A stretch of 64,000 nucleotides of DNA from Paracidovorax avenae. Its GTDB lineage: Bacteria > Pseudomonadota > Gammaproteobacteria > Burkholderiales > Burkholderiaceae_C. Numbering within the stretch: position 1 is the stretch's first letter; each line of letters opens with the position of its first letter. This document shows positions 54,458-62,573 of the stretch, in pieces. Under the pieces are notes generated by a model. It made no database searches. It was not told where the DNA came from and saw only the letters and a program-made list of their open reading frames with translations. The stretch covers positions 1,240,001 through 1,304,000 of the forward strand of contig NZ_CP156079.1 of assembly GCF_040892545.1 (NCBI RefSeq), in the 5' to 3' direction. The position numbers and the translations under genes were made by a program.

Positions 54458-54769
54458 ATGCTTGCCTCCTTCCCGCTCCCTTCCGCCCGGGCAGGCGCGC
54501 CCGCCGACTACCACCCCGATGGATCCCACCCCTGCGGCCCGCGCTACTGGCCCGCGCAGACGCTCGACGCATTCCTGCTGCAGATGGCGGCCCGGGGCCA
54601 TTGCATCAGCGCCGCGATGATGCTCGGCGACCGCCGCTACGCCCTGGAACAGATCTCCCGTGCGCGCCAGTTGCCGGGGGACACCCTGCAGGCACTGGTG
54701 CAGGAGCTGTCCGCTTACTTCGAAGACGCCCAGCCGGCCGCTGCCGGCCTGCACTGGTCCCACCGCTGA
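54458..54769 (+). CDS. Small protein of unknown function
   Basis: A 103-residue protein with a Pro/Ala-rich start (LPSARAGAPADYHPDG) and a helical second half (QTLDAFLLQMAARGHCISAAMM, YALEQISRARQLPGDTLQALVQELSAYF). No signal peptide or membrane span is clear. It is followed after 27 bases by another small gene. I do not recognise the family. The upstream 190 bases include an AT-rich stretch (54395-54450) that could be its promoter. Confidence 0.6.
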   Translation: MLASFPLPSARAGAPADYHPDGSHPCGPRYWPAQTLDAFLLQMAARGHCISAAMMLGDRRYALEQISRARQLPGDTLQALVQELSAYFEDAQPAAAGLHWSHR

Positions 54770-54796
54770 AGCGTCCGCCGCCGCCGAGGAATCCCC

Positions 54797-55084
54797 ATGG
54801 ACCACTTTCACGCAGAAGCGCCCATCGCGGCCGCCCGGAGCGAAGAAGACCGCCGCTCCGTCATCCATCCGGGCCTCCTGGCCGCTGGCGCCACGGTCAT
54901 CGTGCTGCAGATCGCGGCCATGGCCTGGGTGCTGGAGGACCACGTACGGCACGCCGAACAGCAACAGCACACCTGGGTGGCCCGGGGGCTGCAGGCCCCG
55001 GCCGGCAGATCCGCCCAGGCACCCGGGCCGGCGCTGCAGGCCGACGCCGGCTGGCCGGCCGGTACCAGCTTCGCCGCCCGCTGA
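54797..55084 (+). CDS. Small single-span membrane protein of unknown function
   Basis: A 95-residue protein with one membrane span at about 25-45 (IHPGLLAAGATVIVLQIAAMAWVL) and a Gln/His/Pro-rich tail. It has a gaggaat ribosome site, 27 bases after the preceding small gene, which suggests one transcript. No family is recognised. Confidence 0.55.
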   Translation: MDHFHAEAPIAAARSEEDRRSVIHPGLLAAGATVIVLQIAAMAWVLEDHVRHAEQQQHTWVARGLQAPAGRSAQAPGPALQADAGWPAGTSFAAR

Positions 55085-55140
55085 ACCTCCTCCGTCGGGC
55101 GTACCATCCGCACTGGCATGAATATTTCGGGGTACGCACG

Positions 55141-56037
55141 ATGAGATGGGAAGGCAATCGCGAATCGGACAACGTCGAGGACCGCCGTGACGAAGGCGAC
55201 GGCGGAGGAGGAGGGGGCGGCTTTCCGGTGTTCGGGGGGCGCAGCATCGGTATCGGCACCATCGTCATCGCGCTGATCGGCGGATGGGTGTTCGGCATCA
55301 ATCCCCTGACCATCCTCGGCCTGCTGAGCGGCGGGGGCGGGCCGCCCGCCCACGTGCAGACCCAGCAGCCCCCGGCCCACCGGCCGCCGGCGGACGACAC
55401 CATGGCCCGGTTCGTCTCCACCGTGCTCGCCGACACCGAAGACGTCTGGGCCGATGTCTTCCGCCAGAACGGTTCCACCTACCAGAACCCGCGGCTCGTG
55501 CTTTTCCGCGGTGCCACGCCCACCGCCTGCGGGCGCGGCGAATCGGCCATGGGCCCGTTCTACTGCCCGGCGGACCGTAAGGTCTATATCGACCTGGGCT
55601 TCTATGAAACGCTGAAGAACCGTCTCGGTGCCCCGGGCGACTTCGCGCAGGCCTACGTGATCGCGCACGAGGTGGGCCACCACGTGCAGAACCTCCTGGG
55701 CATCAGCGCCCGGGTGGACCAGATGCGCGGCCGGGTGAGCCAGGTGGAATACAACCACCTGTCCGTGCGCCTGGAACTGCAGGCAGACTGCTTCGCGGGC
55801 GTTTGGGCCCACCACGCATAGAATGCGCGGCACATCCTGGAGCAGGGCGACGTCGAGGAAGCCATGAACGCCGCGGCGAAGATCGGCGACGACGCGCTGC
55901 AGCGCGCCGCGGGCCGCGCGGTGGTTCCGGACAGCTTCACCCACGGAACCAGCGCCCAGCGCCAACGGTGGTTCCAGACCGGGCTGCAGGGCGGAAGCAT
56001 CAAGGCCTGCGACACCTTCTCTGCCAGGAGCCTTTGA
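55141..56037 (+). pseudogene. YpfJ-type neutral zinc metallopeptidase interrupted by in-frame TAG
   Basis: Codons 1-226 encode the N-terminal three quarters of a YpfJ-family protein: MRWEGNRESDNVEDRR, a Gly-rich linker, one membrane span (IGIGTIVIALIGGWVFGI), YIDLGFYETLKNR, the zinc motif IAHEVGHHVQNLLG and ELQADCFAGVWAHHA. A TAG at 55819-55821 then stops translation. The same frame goes on with [55 protein letters not shown] and ACDTF to a TGA at 56035-56037, the expected family C-terminus. The zinc site is kept but 72 residues are lost. Probably a nonsense mutation; amber suppression cannot be excluded. Confidence 0.88.
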
Positions 56038-56046
56038 AGCAAAAGG

Positions 56047-56072
56047 TTTGCTGCTATCGAAGATGCAGCAAA
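56047..56072. repeat. Inverted repeat between the ypfJ-like gene and rhlE
   Basis: Perfect 8-bp arms (tttgctgc/gcagcaaa) with a ten-base loop, flanked by A runs, ten bases after the full-length ypfJ stop. It may be a weak terminator or a copy of a dispersed palindrome; no second copy was noticed in the window. Confidence 0.4.
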
Positions 56073-56146
56073 AATAGCCACCCCGTCGGCCACGAGGACG
56101 TTCCCGTGGCCTCCGGGAAGGGCTGGTGCGACAATACCGGCCGCAC

Positions 56147-57616
56147 ATGACAAGTTCTTTCTCCAATTTATCGCTGGCCGAGCCGCTGGCGCGCGCCGTG
56201 GCCGAGATGGGCTACACGTCGATGACCCCCATCCAGGCCGAGGCCATTCCCGTGGTGCTCACCGGCCAGGATGTGATGGGCGCCGCGCAGACCGGCACCG
56301 GCAAGACGGCGGCGTTCTCGCTGCCGCTGCTGCAGCGCCTGCTCAAGCACGAGAACAGCTCCACCTCCCCGGCGCGCCATCCCGTGCGCGCCCTGGTGCT
56401 GCTGCCCACGCGCGAACTGGCAGACCAGGTCGCCCAGCAGATCGCCCTCTACGCCAAGTACACCAAGCTGCGCAGCACCGTGGTCTTCGGCGGCATGGAC
56501 ATGAAGCCCCAGACGCTGGAGCTCAAGAAGGGCGTGGAAGTCCTCGTGGCCACGCCGGGCCGCCTGCTGGACCACATCGAGGCCAAGAACGCGGTACTGA
56601 ACCAGGTCGAGTACGTGGTGCTCGACGAGGCCGACCGCATGCTGGACATCGGTTTCCTGCCCGACCTGCAGCGCATCCTGAGCTATCTGCCGAAGACGCG
56701 CACCACGCTGCTGTTCTCGGCCACGTTCTCTCCGGAAATCAAGCGCCTGGCGGGCAGCTACCTGCAGAACCCGGTCACCATCGAGGTCGCCCGCCCCAAC
56801 GAGACCGCCTCCACGGTCGAACAGCGCTTCTACAGCGTGAACGACGACGACAAGCGCCGCGCCATCCACCACGTGCTGCGCACGCGCGGGGTCAAGCAGG
56901 CCTTCGTCTTCGTCAACAGCAAGCTGGGCTGCGCGCGCCTGTCGCGCACCCTGGAGCGCGAAGGCCTGAAGGCCGCTGCGCTGCACGGCGACAAGAGCCA
57001 GGAAGAGCGCCTGAAGGCACTGGACGCCTTCAAGCGCGGCGAGGTGGACCTGCTGGTGTGCACCGACGTCGCGGCCCGCGGCCTCGACATCAAGGACGTG
57101 CCCGCGGTGTTCAATTTCGACGTGCCGTTCAACGCCGAAGACTACGTGCACCGCATCGGCCGCACGGGCCGCGCGGGCGCCTCCGGCCTCGCCGTCACGC
57201 TGGTGTCGAGCAGCGATGCCCGGCTGGTGGCCGACATCGAGAAGCTCACGAAGAAGAAGATCGATCTCGAGGCCCTGGAAGTGGAAGAGGACCGCCCGCG
57301 CGGCCGCTTCAACGACGGCCGCCGCGCCTGGCGCGACGACGAGTCCGGCGGCGATGCGCGTGGACGGCGGGAAAGCCGTGGCGAAAGCCGCGACTCCCGG
57401 CCGCAGGGCGGCTACCGCACGCCCGCCGCCGCGCGCGATCCCTTCTTCGACAAGCCGTACGAGGCCCCGGCCGCCGACGGGGCGCCCAGCTGGGAGGCCG
57501 CTTCCCGGCAGCAGCCCGCGCGCAGCGGCATTTCCGCCAACATCAAGCCCAAGCGCAAGGTCGCCGCGCTCTTCAAGGCCGCCATGCCGGCCGTGGAAAC
57601 CCCGTCCGGCCAGTGA
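56147..57616 (+). CDS. rhlE: DEAD-box ATP-dependent RNA helicase, RhlE type
   Basis: A 489-residue helicase. The Q motif region is MGYTSMTPIQAEAIP; then AQTGTGKTAAF (motif I), PTRELADQV (Ia), TPGRLLDH (Ib), VLDEADRMLDIGF (II), LFSATF (III), VFVNSKLG, TDVAARGLDI (V) and HRIGRTGRAG (VI). After about residue 385 comes a basic, low-complexity tail rich in Arg, Asp and Gly that ends with KPKRKVAALFK, typical of RhlE. It unwinds RNA in ribosome assembly or mRNA decay and in cold response. The ATG at 56147 has little leader and no obvious ribosome site. Confidence 0.95.
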   Translation: MTSSFSNLSLAEPLARAVAEMGYTSMTPIQAEAIPVVLTGQDVMGAAQTGTGKTAAFSLPLLQRLLKHENSSTSPARHPVRALVLLPTRELADQVAQQIALYAKYTKLRSTVVFGGMDMKPQTLELKKGVEVLVATPGRLLDHIEAKNAVLNQVEYVVLDEADRMLDIGFLPDLQRILSYLPKTRTTLLFSATFSPEIKRLAGSYLQNPVTIEVARPNETASTVEQRFYSVNDDDKRRAIHHVLRTRGVKQAFVFVNSKLGCARLSRTLEREGLKAAALHGDKSQEERLKALDAFKRGEVDLLVCTDVAARGLDIKDVPAVFNFDVPFNAEDYVHRIGRTGRAGASGLAVTLVSSSDARLVADIEKLTKKKIDLEALEVEEDRPRGRFNDGRRAWRDDESGGDARGRRESRGESRDSRPQGGYRTPAAARDPFFDKPYEAPAADGAPSWEAASRQQPARSGISANIKPKRKVAALFKAAMPAVETPSGQ

Positions 57617-57627
57617 CCGGCGGCACG

Positions 57628-57650
57628 TCCGGGCCTCCGGCAGGCCCGGA
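57628..57650. terminator. Hairpin between convergent rhlE and apaH
   Basis: Perfect 9-bp arms (tccgggcct/aggcccgga) around a five-base loop lie between two converging stops. There is no T tract, so it may act as a processing or pausing hairpin rather than a classical intrinsic terminator. Confidence 0.5.
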
Positions 57651-57652
57651 TC

Positions 57653-58495
57653 TCAGCCCGGTGCCTGCGCCTGCTCGCAGCGCACGCTGATGTGCTCGCG
57701 CTCCGCCAGCGTGGCGCCGAAACGTACGGCGCTGAGGCAGCCTCCCCAGACACAGCCCGTATCCAGCGCCAGCAGGTCGGGCCGGTTCATCCAGCCGAGC
57801 GTGGACCAATGGCCGAATGCCACCAGCGTGCCGCGCGTGCGCCTGCCGGGCGCATCGAACCAGGGGACAAGGCCCTCCGGCGCGGCATCCGCCGTCTCGC
57901 TGCTGTCGAAATCCATGCGGCCGTCGGGCGTGCAGAAACGCAGCCGCGTCAGCGCATTCACGATGGCCCGCCAGCGGTCCATGCCGCAAAGCCCGTCGCT
58001 CCATCGGTCCGGCGTATTGCCGTACATGGCGTGCAGGAATTCCGGCAGTGCGTCCCCCTGCAGTTGCGCCTGCACTTCGGCGGCGTGCTCCAGCGCTGCG
58101 TCGGCCGTCCAGGAGGGCAGCACGCCTGCATGCACCATCAGCATCCGTTCGCCCGCCAGCCGGTGTTCGCGCGCCAGCGGCTGCCGCCTCAGCCAGTCCA
58201 GCAGCGCATCCCGGTCGGAGGCCTGCAGCACCCCGGCGAGGGTGTCGCGCCGCGACGGCTTTCGCGCTCCGTGGGCGGCGGCCAGCAAATGCAGGTCATG
58301 GTTTCCCAGCAGGCTGCGCAGGCTGTCGCCGGCCCGCGCGCAGCGCCGCAGCACGTCCAGCGATTGCGGGCCCCGGTTCACGAGGTCTCCCAGCAAATAA
58401 ACCGTATCGCGACTGGGGGAAAAATCCACCGTGTCGAACAGGCGCTGCAGCGCTGCGTCGCAGCCTTGAATATCGCCAATGCAGTAGAGAGCCAT
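57653..58495 (-). CDS. apaH: Bis(5'-nucleosyl)-tetraphosphatase (symmetrical)
   Basis: A 280-residue calcineurin-type phosphoesterase starting MALYCIGDIQGCDAAL. Metal ligands are in GDIQGC, LLGDLVNRGP and LLGNHDLHLLA, then VHAGVLPSW, FGHWSTLGW and the closing LDTGCVWGG. It hydrolyses Ap4A to two ADP, clearing stress alarmones and NAD caps on RNA. The start at 58495 is chosen because homology begins at MALYCIGD; an in-frame upstream start would add five residues. It is convergent with rhlE and divergent from hns. Confidence 0.95.
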   Translation of the reverse strand: MALYCIGDIQGCDAALQRLFDTVDFSPSRDTVYLLGDLVNRGPQSLDVLRRCARAGDSLRSLLGNHDLHLLAAAHGARKPSRRDTLAGVLQASDRDALLDWLRRQPLAREHRLAGERMLMVHAGVLPSWTADAALEHAAEVQAQLQGDALPEFLHAMYGNTPDRWSDGLCGMDRWRAIVNALTRLRFCTPDGRMDFDSSETADAAPEGLVPWFDAPGRRTRGTLVAFGHWSTLGWMNRPDLLALDTGCVWGGCLSAVRFGATLAEREHISVRCEQAQAPG

Positions 58496-58688
58496 GGGGG
58501 ATGCCGGCACGCGGCGGGTTATGGAAGAGCGCTATTGTGATTCGGCTGCAAAGCCCTGGCGGGCTGCCGGGCCCTGCCGGAGGGCGGGATTCGAGGAGTT
58601 TCCGCTTTCAAAGTTCCCCGGGGAACGTCCCCTCCAGGCTGGGCTTTATGAATCTCCGTAAAGCCTGCACGTAATCGAAAATAGTTTC

Positions 58689-58694
58689 TATAAT
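58689..58694 (+). promoter_or_regulatory. -10 box of the hns promoter
   Basis: A perfect TATAAT lies 27 bases before the H-NS start. The -35 position (about 58666-58671, tgcacg) is weak. The leader is short. Confidence 0.65.
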
Positions 58695-58721
58695 GCGGTC
58701 CTTGTTATCCACTCCACACGC

Positions 58722-59021
58722 ATGACCGACATGAACACCAGCTACAAGGAACTGCTGAAGCAGCGCGAACAACTCGAGCAGCAAATCAACGAGGCACGCC
58801 GCCGTGAGTTGTCGGATGCGATCGCCCAGGTGCGTTCGCTCGTGTCCGAGTATGGCCTCAAGGCGGAAGACGTATTCCCGTCCGGCCGCGCCCGCAGCGC
58901 CAGTGCCGGTACGAAGGTGGCTCCGAAATACCGCAATCCCGCCACCGGCCAGACCTGGACGGGCCGCGGCAAGGCGCCCAAGTGGATTCAGAACGAAAAT
59001 CGCGAACAGTTCGCCATTTGA
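58722..59021 (+). CDS. H-NS family nucleoid protein (short Burkholderiales type)
   Basis: A 99-residue protein. Residues 1-48 form a coiled-coil oligomerisation helix (YKELLKQREQLEQQINEARR). A flexible Ser/Ala/Gly linker (about 53-65) leads to the DNA-binding domain KYRNPATGQTWTGRGKAPKW, which carries the family motif TWTGRGKAPKW with its AT-hook-like GRG. It silences AT-rich, often transferred DNA. It has a strong promoter and its own terminator, as for a monocistronic, highly expressed gene. The ATG at 58731 is an alternative start. Confidence 0.95.
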   Translation: MTDMNTSYKELLKQREQLEQQINEARRRELSDAIAQVRSLVSEYGLKAEDVFPSGRARSASAGTKVAPKYRNPATGQTWTGRGKAPKWIQNENREQFAI

Positions 59022-59089
59022 TGGCGCGATCCGGCTGGCACTTTCGCCCTGCCCATTGGGCCGGCCGGCCTTTCCTGTAGAGCTGACTC

Positions 59090-59114
59090 AACCCGCCTTT
59101 CGGCGGGTTTTTTA
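59090..59114 (+). terminator. Rho-independent terminator of hns
   Basis: Stem aacccgcc/ggcgggtt with loop tttc, followed by a run of T, 69 bases after the H-NS stop. A classical intrinsic terminator. Confidence 0.93.
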
Positions 59115-59567
59115 TTGCCCGGGCCTGGTTTGTTTGCGGACCCGCGTCCATTTCCGGGTGATGCCGGGGCGAATGTCTGTCCCCCGGATTCCCCCGGTGG
59201 AAAAGCCTTCGTTGAATGCGCACCGGATGTCCTTGCTGCATGGAGATGGCGCATGCTTTCCTCGGGGGCAATGGCCACGATGCGCCGATGGTTGTTGCGC
59301 TTCGATATGTGAGCGAGGCCGGTGGCACTCTGGCCATATGTTTCTTGTGGTTCTTACCACATTTTATGTGGTGGTAATGCAGGAGTTTGGCGCTTTCCAT
59401 GCCTGCAGGTGATTCCGCAGGGGCCGCGGCAACCGCATTCCCGGCGGCGTGCCCGCTTCCGGGCGCCGCCGGCGAACGCTGCGGCTGCGGGTCCTTCGCC
59501 CTACATTTGCATCGAAATCCCGGACTGCCAAAATGGGAGCGTCGCCCCATTAAAGGAGTAGTGCTAC
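59115..59567. promoter_or_regulatory. acnA upstream region with palindromes
   Basis: About 450 bases without a supported gene. At 59356-59372 lies ACCACAT-TTT-ATGTGGT; it is nested in ttaccac...gtggtaa, and a GTGG at 59347-59350 can also pair with the CCAC at 59357-59360. This is the most AT-rich part of the region and could hold the aconitase promoter and an operator. A good ribosome site (aaaggagta) precedes the acnA ATG. Short open frames here look non-coding. Confidence 0.5.
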
Positions 59568-62459
59568 ATGGCCTCGAAGTCCCCCGTGGTTCCGCGCCAC
59601 GCTTTCGCATCCACCTTGCAGACATTCACGACCGCATCGGGTAAAAGCGGCCAGTTCTATTCCCTTCCCGCCCTGGCGCGGAAGTTCCCGTCCGTCAAGC
59701 GTTTGCCGGTGTCCATCCGCATCGTCCTGGAGTCCGTCCTCCGCAATTGCGATGGCCTGAAGGTGACGCCCGAGCATGTGGAGCAGCTCGCGAACTGGCA
59801 GCCCGTCGCCGACCGGAAGGACGAGATTCCCTTCATCGTGTCGCGCGTGGTGCTGCAGGATTTCACCGGCGTGCCGCTGCTGGCCGACCTGGCCGCGATG
59901 CGCAGCGTGGCGCAGCGCCTGGGCAGGAAGCCAAAGAAGATCGAGCCGCTCGTTCCGGTCGATCTCGTGGTGGACCACTCCATCATGGTCGATTACTACG
60001 GCACGAAGAAGGCCCTGGACCTGAACATGAAGCTCGAATTCCAGCGCAACCGCGAGCGCTATGAATTCATGAAGTGGGGCATGCAGGCGTTCGACACCTT
60101 CGGGGTGGTGCCTCCGGGCTTCGGCATCGTCCACCAGGTGAACCTGGAATACCTCGCACGCGGCGTGCACCGGCGCGCCGATGGCGTCCATTACCCCGAC
60201 ACCCTGGTCGGCACGGACAGCCACACGACCATGATCAACGGCATCGGCGTGGTCGCCTGGGGCGTGGGCGGCATCGAGGCCGAGGCCGCGATGCTCGGGC
60301 AGCCGGTGTACTTCCTCACGCCCGACGTGGTGGGCTTCGAGCTGACGGGCCAGCTGCGCGAGGGCGTGACAGCCACCGACCTCGTGCTGACGGTGACCGA
60401 GATCCTGCGTCGCCACAAGGTGGTGGGCAAGTTCGTGGAGTTCTTCGGCGAGGGCACGCGCACCCTGGCGCTGCCCGACCGGGCGACCATCGGCAACATG
60501 GCGCCCGAGTACGGCGCCACCATGGGCTTCTTCCCGGTGGACGAGAAGACCATCGACTACTTCAAGGGAACGGGCCGCACCAAGGCCGAGATCGAGGCCT
60601 TCGAGGCGTATTTCCGCGCCCAGGGCCTGTTCGGCGTGCCGCAGGCCGGCGAGATCGACTATTCGCAGGTGGTGCGCCTGGACCTGGGCGATGTCACCCC
60701 CAGCCTGGCCGGCCCGAAGCGGCCGCAGGACCGCATCGAGCTGGGCAAGGTCAAGGAGCAGTTCGCCACGCTGTTCTCCCGGCCCGCCGCGGAAAGCGGA
60801 TTCAACCGGCCTGCGGAGCTGCTGCACACGCGCCACCACATCCACCGCGGCGAGGAGGACGTGTGCGAGGACGTGCCCGCCGAGAAGGACGCACCCGCGG
60901 GCGGCCCGCGCTTCCTGGTGGAGATGGAGCACAACAAGCCCAGGCTCGCGGTCAAGCACGCCGATCCGTCCATCCGCCTGCCGGCCAGGGGGGCCGACCC
61001 GACGATCGGCAATGGCGACGTGCTGATCGCGGCCATCACGAGCTGCACCAACACCTCCAACCCGAGCGTGCTGCTCGCGGCGGGCCTGCTGGCGAAGAAG
61101 GCGGTGGAGGCAGGCCTGAAGGTCCAGCCGCACATCAAGACCTCGCTGGCCCCCGGCTCGCGCATCGTCACGCAGTACCTGAGCGAAACCGGCCTGCTGC
61201 CCTACCTCGAGAAGCTGGGCTTCGCCGTGGCGGGCTACGGCTGCACGACCTGCATCGGCAACGCGGGCGACCTCGCTCCCGAGATCAACGATGCGATCAC
61301 GGGCAGCGATCTCGTCTGCGCCGCCGTGCTCTCGGGCAACCGCAATTTCGAGGCGCGCATCCACCCCAACATCAAGGCCAACTTCCTCGCGAGCCCGCCG
61401 CTGGTGGTGGCCTACGCCATCGCCGGCACGGTGCTGCGCGACCTGATGACCGAGCCGGTGGGCAAGGGGCGCGGCGGCCGCGACGTGTACCTGGGCGATA
61501 TCTGGCCCAGCAGCGACGAGGTGCACCAGCTCATGAAGCACGCGATGAACGGCAAGGCGTTCCGCGAGAACTACGGCAAGGTGAAGACCGATCCGGGTGC
61601 CCTCTGGGGCAAGATCCAGGGCGTATCCGGCGACACCTACAACTGGCCCGCCAGCACCTACATCGCCGAGCCGCCGTTCTTCGCCAATTTCGCGCTGGAG
61701 GCGTCGGAGGGTGCAAGCGCCTCGGTGCTGGGCGCGCGCATCATGGCCCTCTTCGGCGACTCGATCACCACCGACCACATCTCTCCGGCCGGGTCGATCA
61801 AGGAAACCTCGCCCGCCGGCCAGTGGCTGCTGCAGCACGGCGTGATGAAGCAGGACTTCAACAGCTACGGCGCGCGCCGCGGCAACCATGACGTGATGAT
61901 GCGCGGCACGTTCGCCAATGTGCGCATCAAGAACCTCATGATCCCGGCGAAGGAGGACGGATCGCGGGAGGAGGGCGGGCTGACCATCTTCCAGAACGAA
62001 GGCTCCCACCAGGGCGCCAAGATGTTCATCTTCGACGCGGCGATGCAGTACATGGCGCAGAACACGCCCACCGTGATCTTCGCCGGCGAGGAGTACGGCA
62101 CCGGCTCCAGCCGCGACTGGGCGGCCAAGGGCACGCAACTGCTGGGCATCAAGGCGGTGGTCGCGCGCAGCTTCGAGCGCATCCACCGCTCCAACCTCGT
62201 GGGCATGGGCGTGCTGCCCCTGCAGTTCCGGGGCGCGGACTCCTGGGAGTCCCTGGGGCTGCGGGGCGACGAAACCATCGATGTGGTGCCGGATCCGGCG
62301 CTCACGCCGCAGAGCGATGCGCGGCTCGTGATCCGCCGTGCCGACGGCTCGCAGCAGGAGGTGACGGTGACGCTGCGCATCGATACTCCCATCGAGGTGG
62401 ACTACTACCGGGCCGGAGGTATCCTGCCCTACGTGCTGCGCCAGCTGCTGACCGCCTGA
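59568..62459 (+). CDS. acnA: Aconitate hydratase A
   Basis: A 963-residue enzyme, longer than E. coli AcnA (891). The N-terminal domains include [31 protein letters not shown] and [20 protein letters not shown]. The [4Fe-4S] ligands are Cys493 (SCTNTSNPS), Cys559 and Cys562 (GCTTCIGN). The swivel domain has [30 protein letters not shown] and [16 protein letters not shown]. An insertion of about 60 residues ([18 protein letters not shown] through [10 protein letters not shown]) before the cluster domain accounts for the extra length. It interconverts citrate and isocitrate. It is probably monocistronic. Confidence 0.97.
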   Translation: MASKSPVVPRHAFASTLQTFTTASGKSGQFYSLPALARKFPSVKRLPVSIRIVLESVLRNCDGLKVTPEHVEQLANWQPVADRKDEIPFIVSRVVLQDFTGVPLLADLAAMRSVAQRLGRKPKKIEPLVPVDLVVDHSIMVDYYGTKKALDLNMKLEFQRNRERYEFMKWGMQAFDTFGVVPPGFGIVHQVNLEYLARGVHRRADGVHYPDTLVGTDSHTTMINGIGVVAWGVGGIEAEAAMLGQPVYFLTPDVVGFELTGQLREGVTATDLVLTVTEILRRHKVVGKFVEFFGEGTRTLALPDRATIGNMAPEYGATMGFFPVDEKTIDYFKGTGRTKAEIEAFEAYFRAQGLFGVPQAGEIDYSQVVRLDLGDVTPSLAGPKRPQDRIELGKVKEQFATLFSRPAAESGFNRPAELLHTRHHIHRGEEDVCEDVPAEKDAPAGGPRFLVEMEHNKPRLAVKHADPSIRLPARGADPTIGNGDVLIAAITSCTNTSNPSVLLAAGLLAKKAVEAGLKVQPHIKTSLAPGSRIVTQYLSETGLLPYLEKLGFAVAGYGCTTCIGNAGDLAPEINDAITGSDLVCAAVLSGNRNFEARIHPNIKANFLASPPLVVAYAIAGTVLRDLMTEPVGKGRGGRDVYLGDIWPSSDEVHQLMKHAMNGKAFRENYGKVKTDPGALWGKIQGVSGDTYNWPASTYIAEPPFFANFALEASEGASASVLGARIMALFGDSITTDHISPAGSIKETSPAGQWLLQHGVMKQDFNSYGARRGNHDVMMRGTFANVRIKNLMIPAKEDGSREEGGLTIFQNEGSHQGAKMFIFDAAMQYMAQNTPTVIFAGEEYGTGSSRDWAAKGTQLLGIKAVVARSFERIHRSNLVGMGVLPLQFRGADSWESLGLRGDETIDVVPDPALTPQSDARLVIRRADGSQQEVTVTLRIDTPIEVDYYRAGGILPYVLRQLLTA

Positions 62460-62573
62460 CGAGCGCGCTGCCGGGCGGACCGGCGGCAGCCAGCCGCCCT
62501 GCGGGATCGATACACTTGTGACGATATGTTCAAGGCATGAATTCGTCACAGCCGGCCACTTCGACCCCCTTCC

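Noticed and set aside
59387..59644. Short open frame upstream of and overlapping the acnA start
   Set aside because: No ribosome site, shadow-like composition, and it overlaps the acnA start out of frame.
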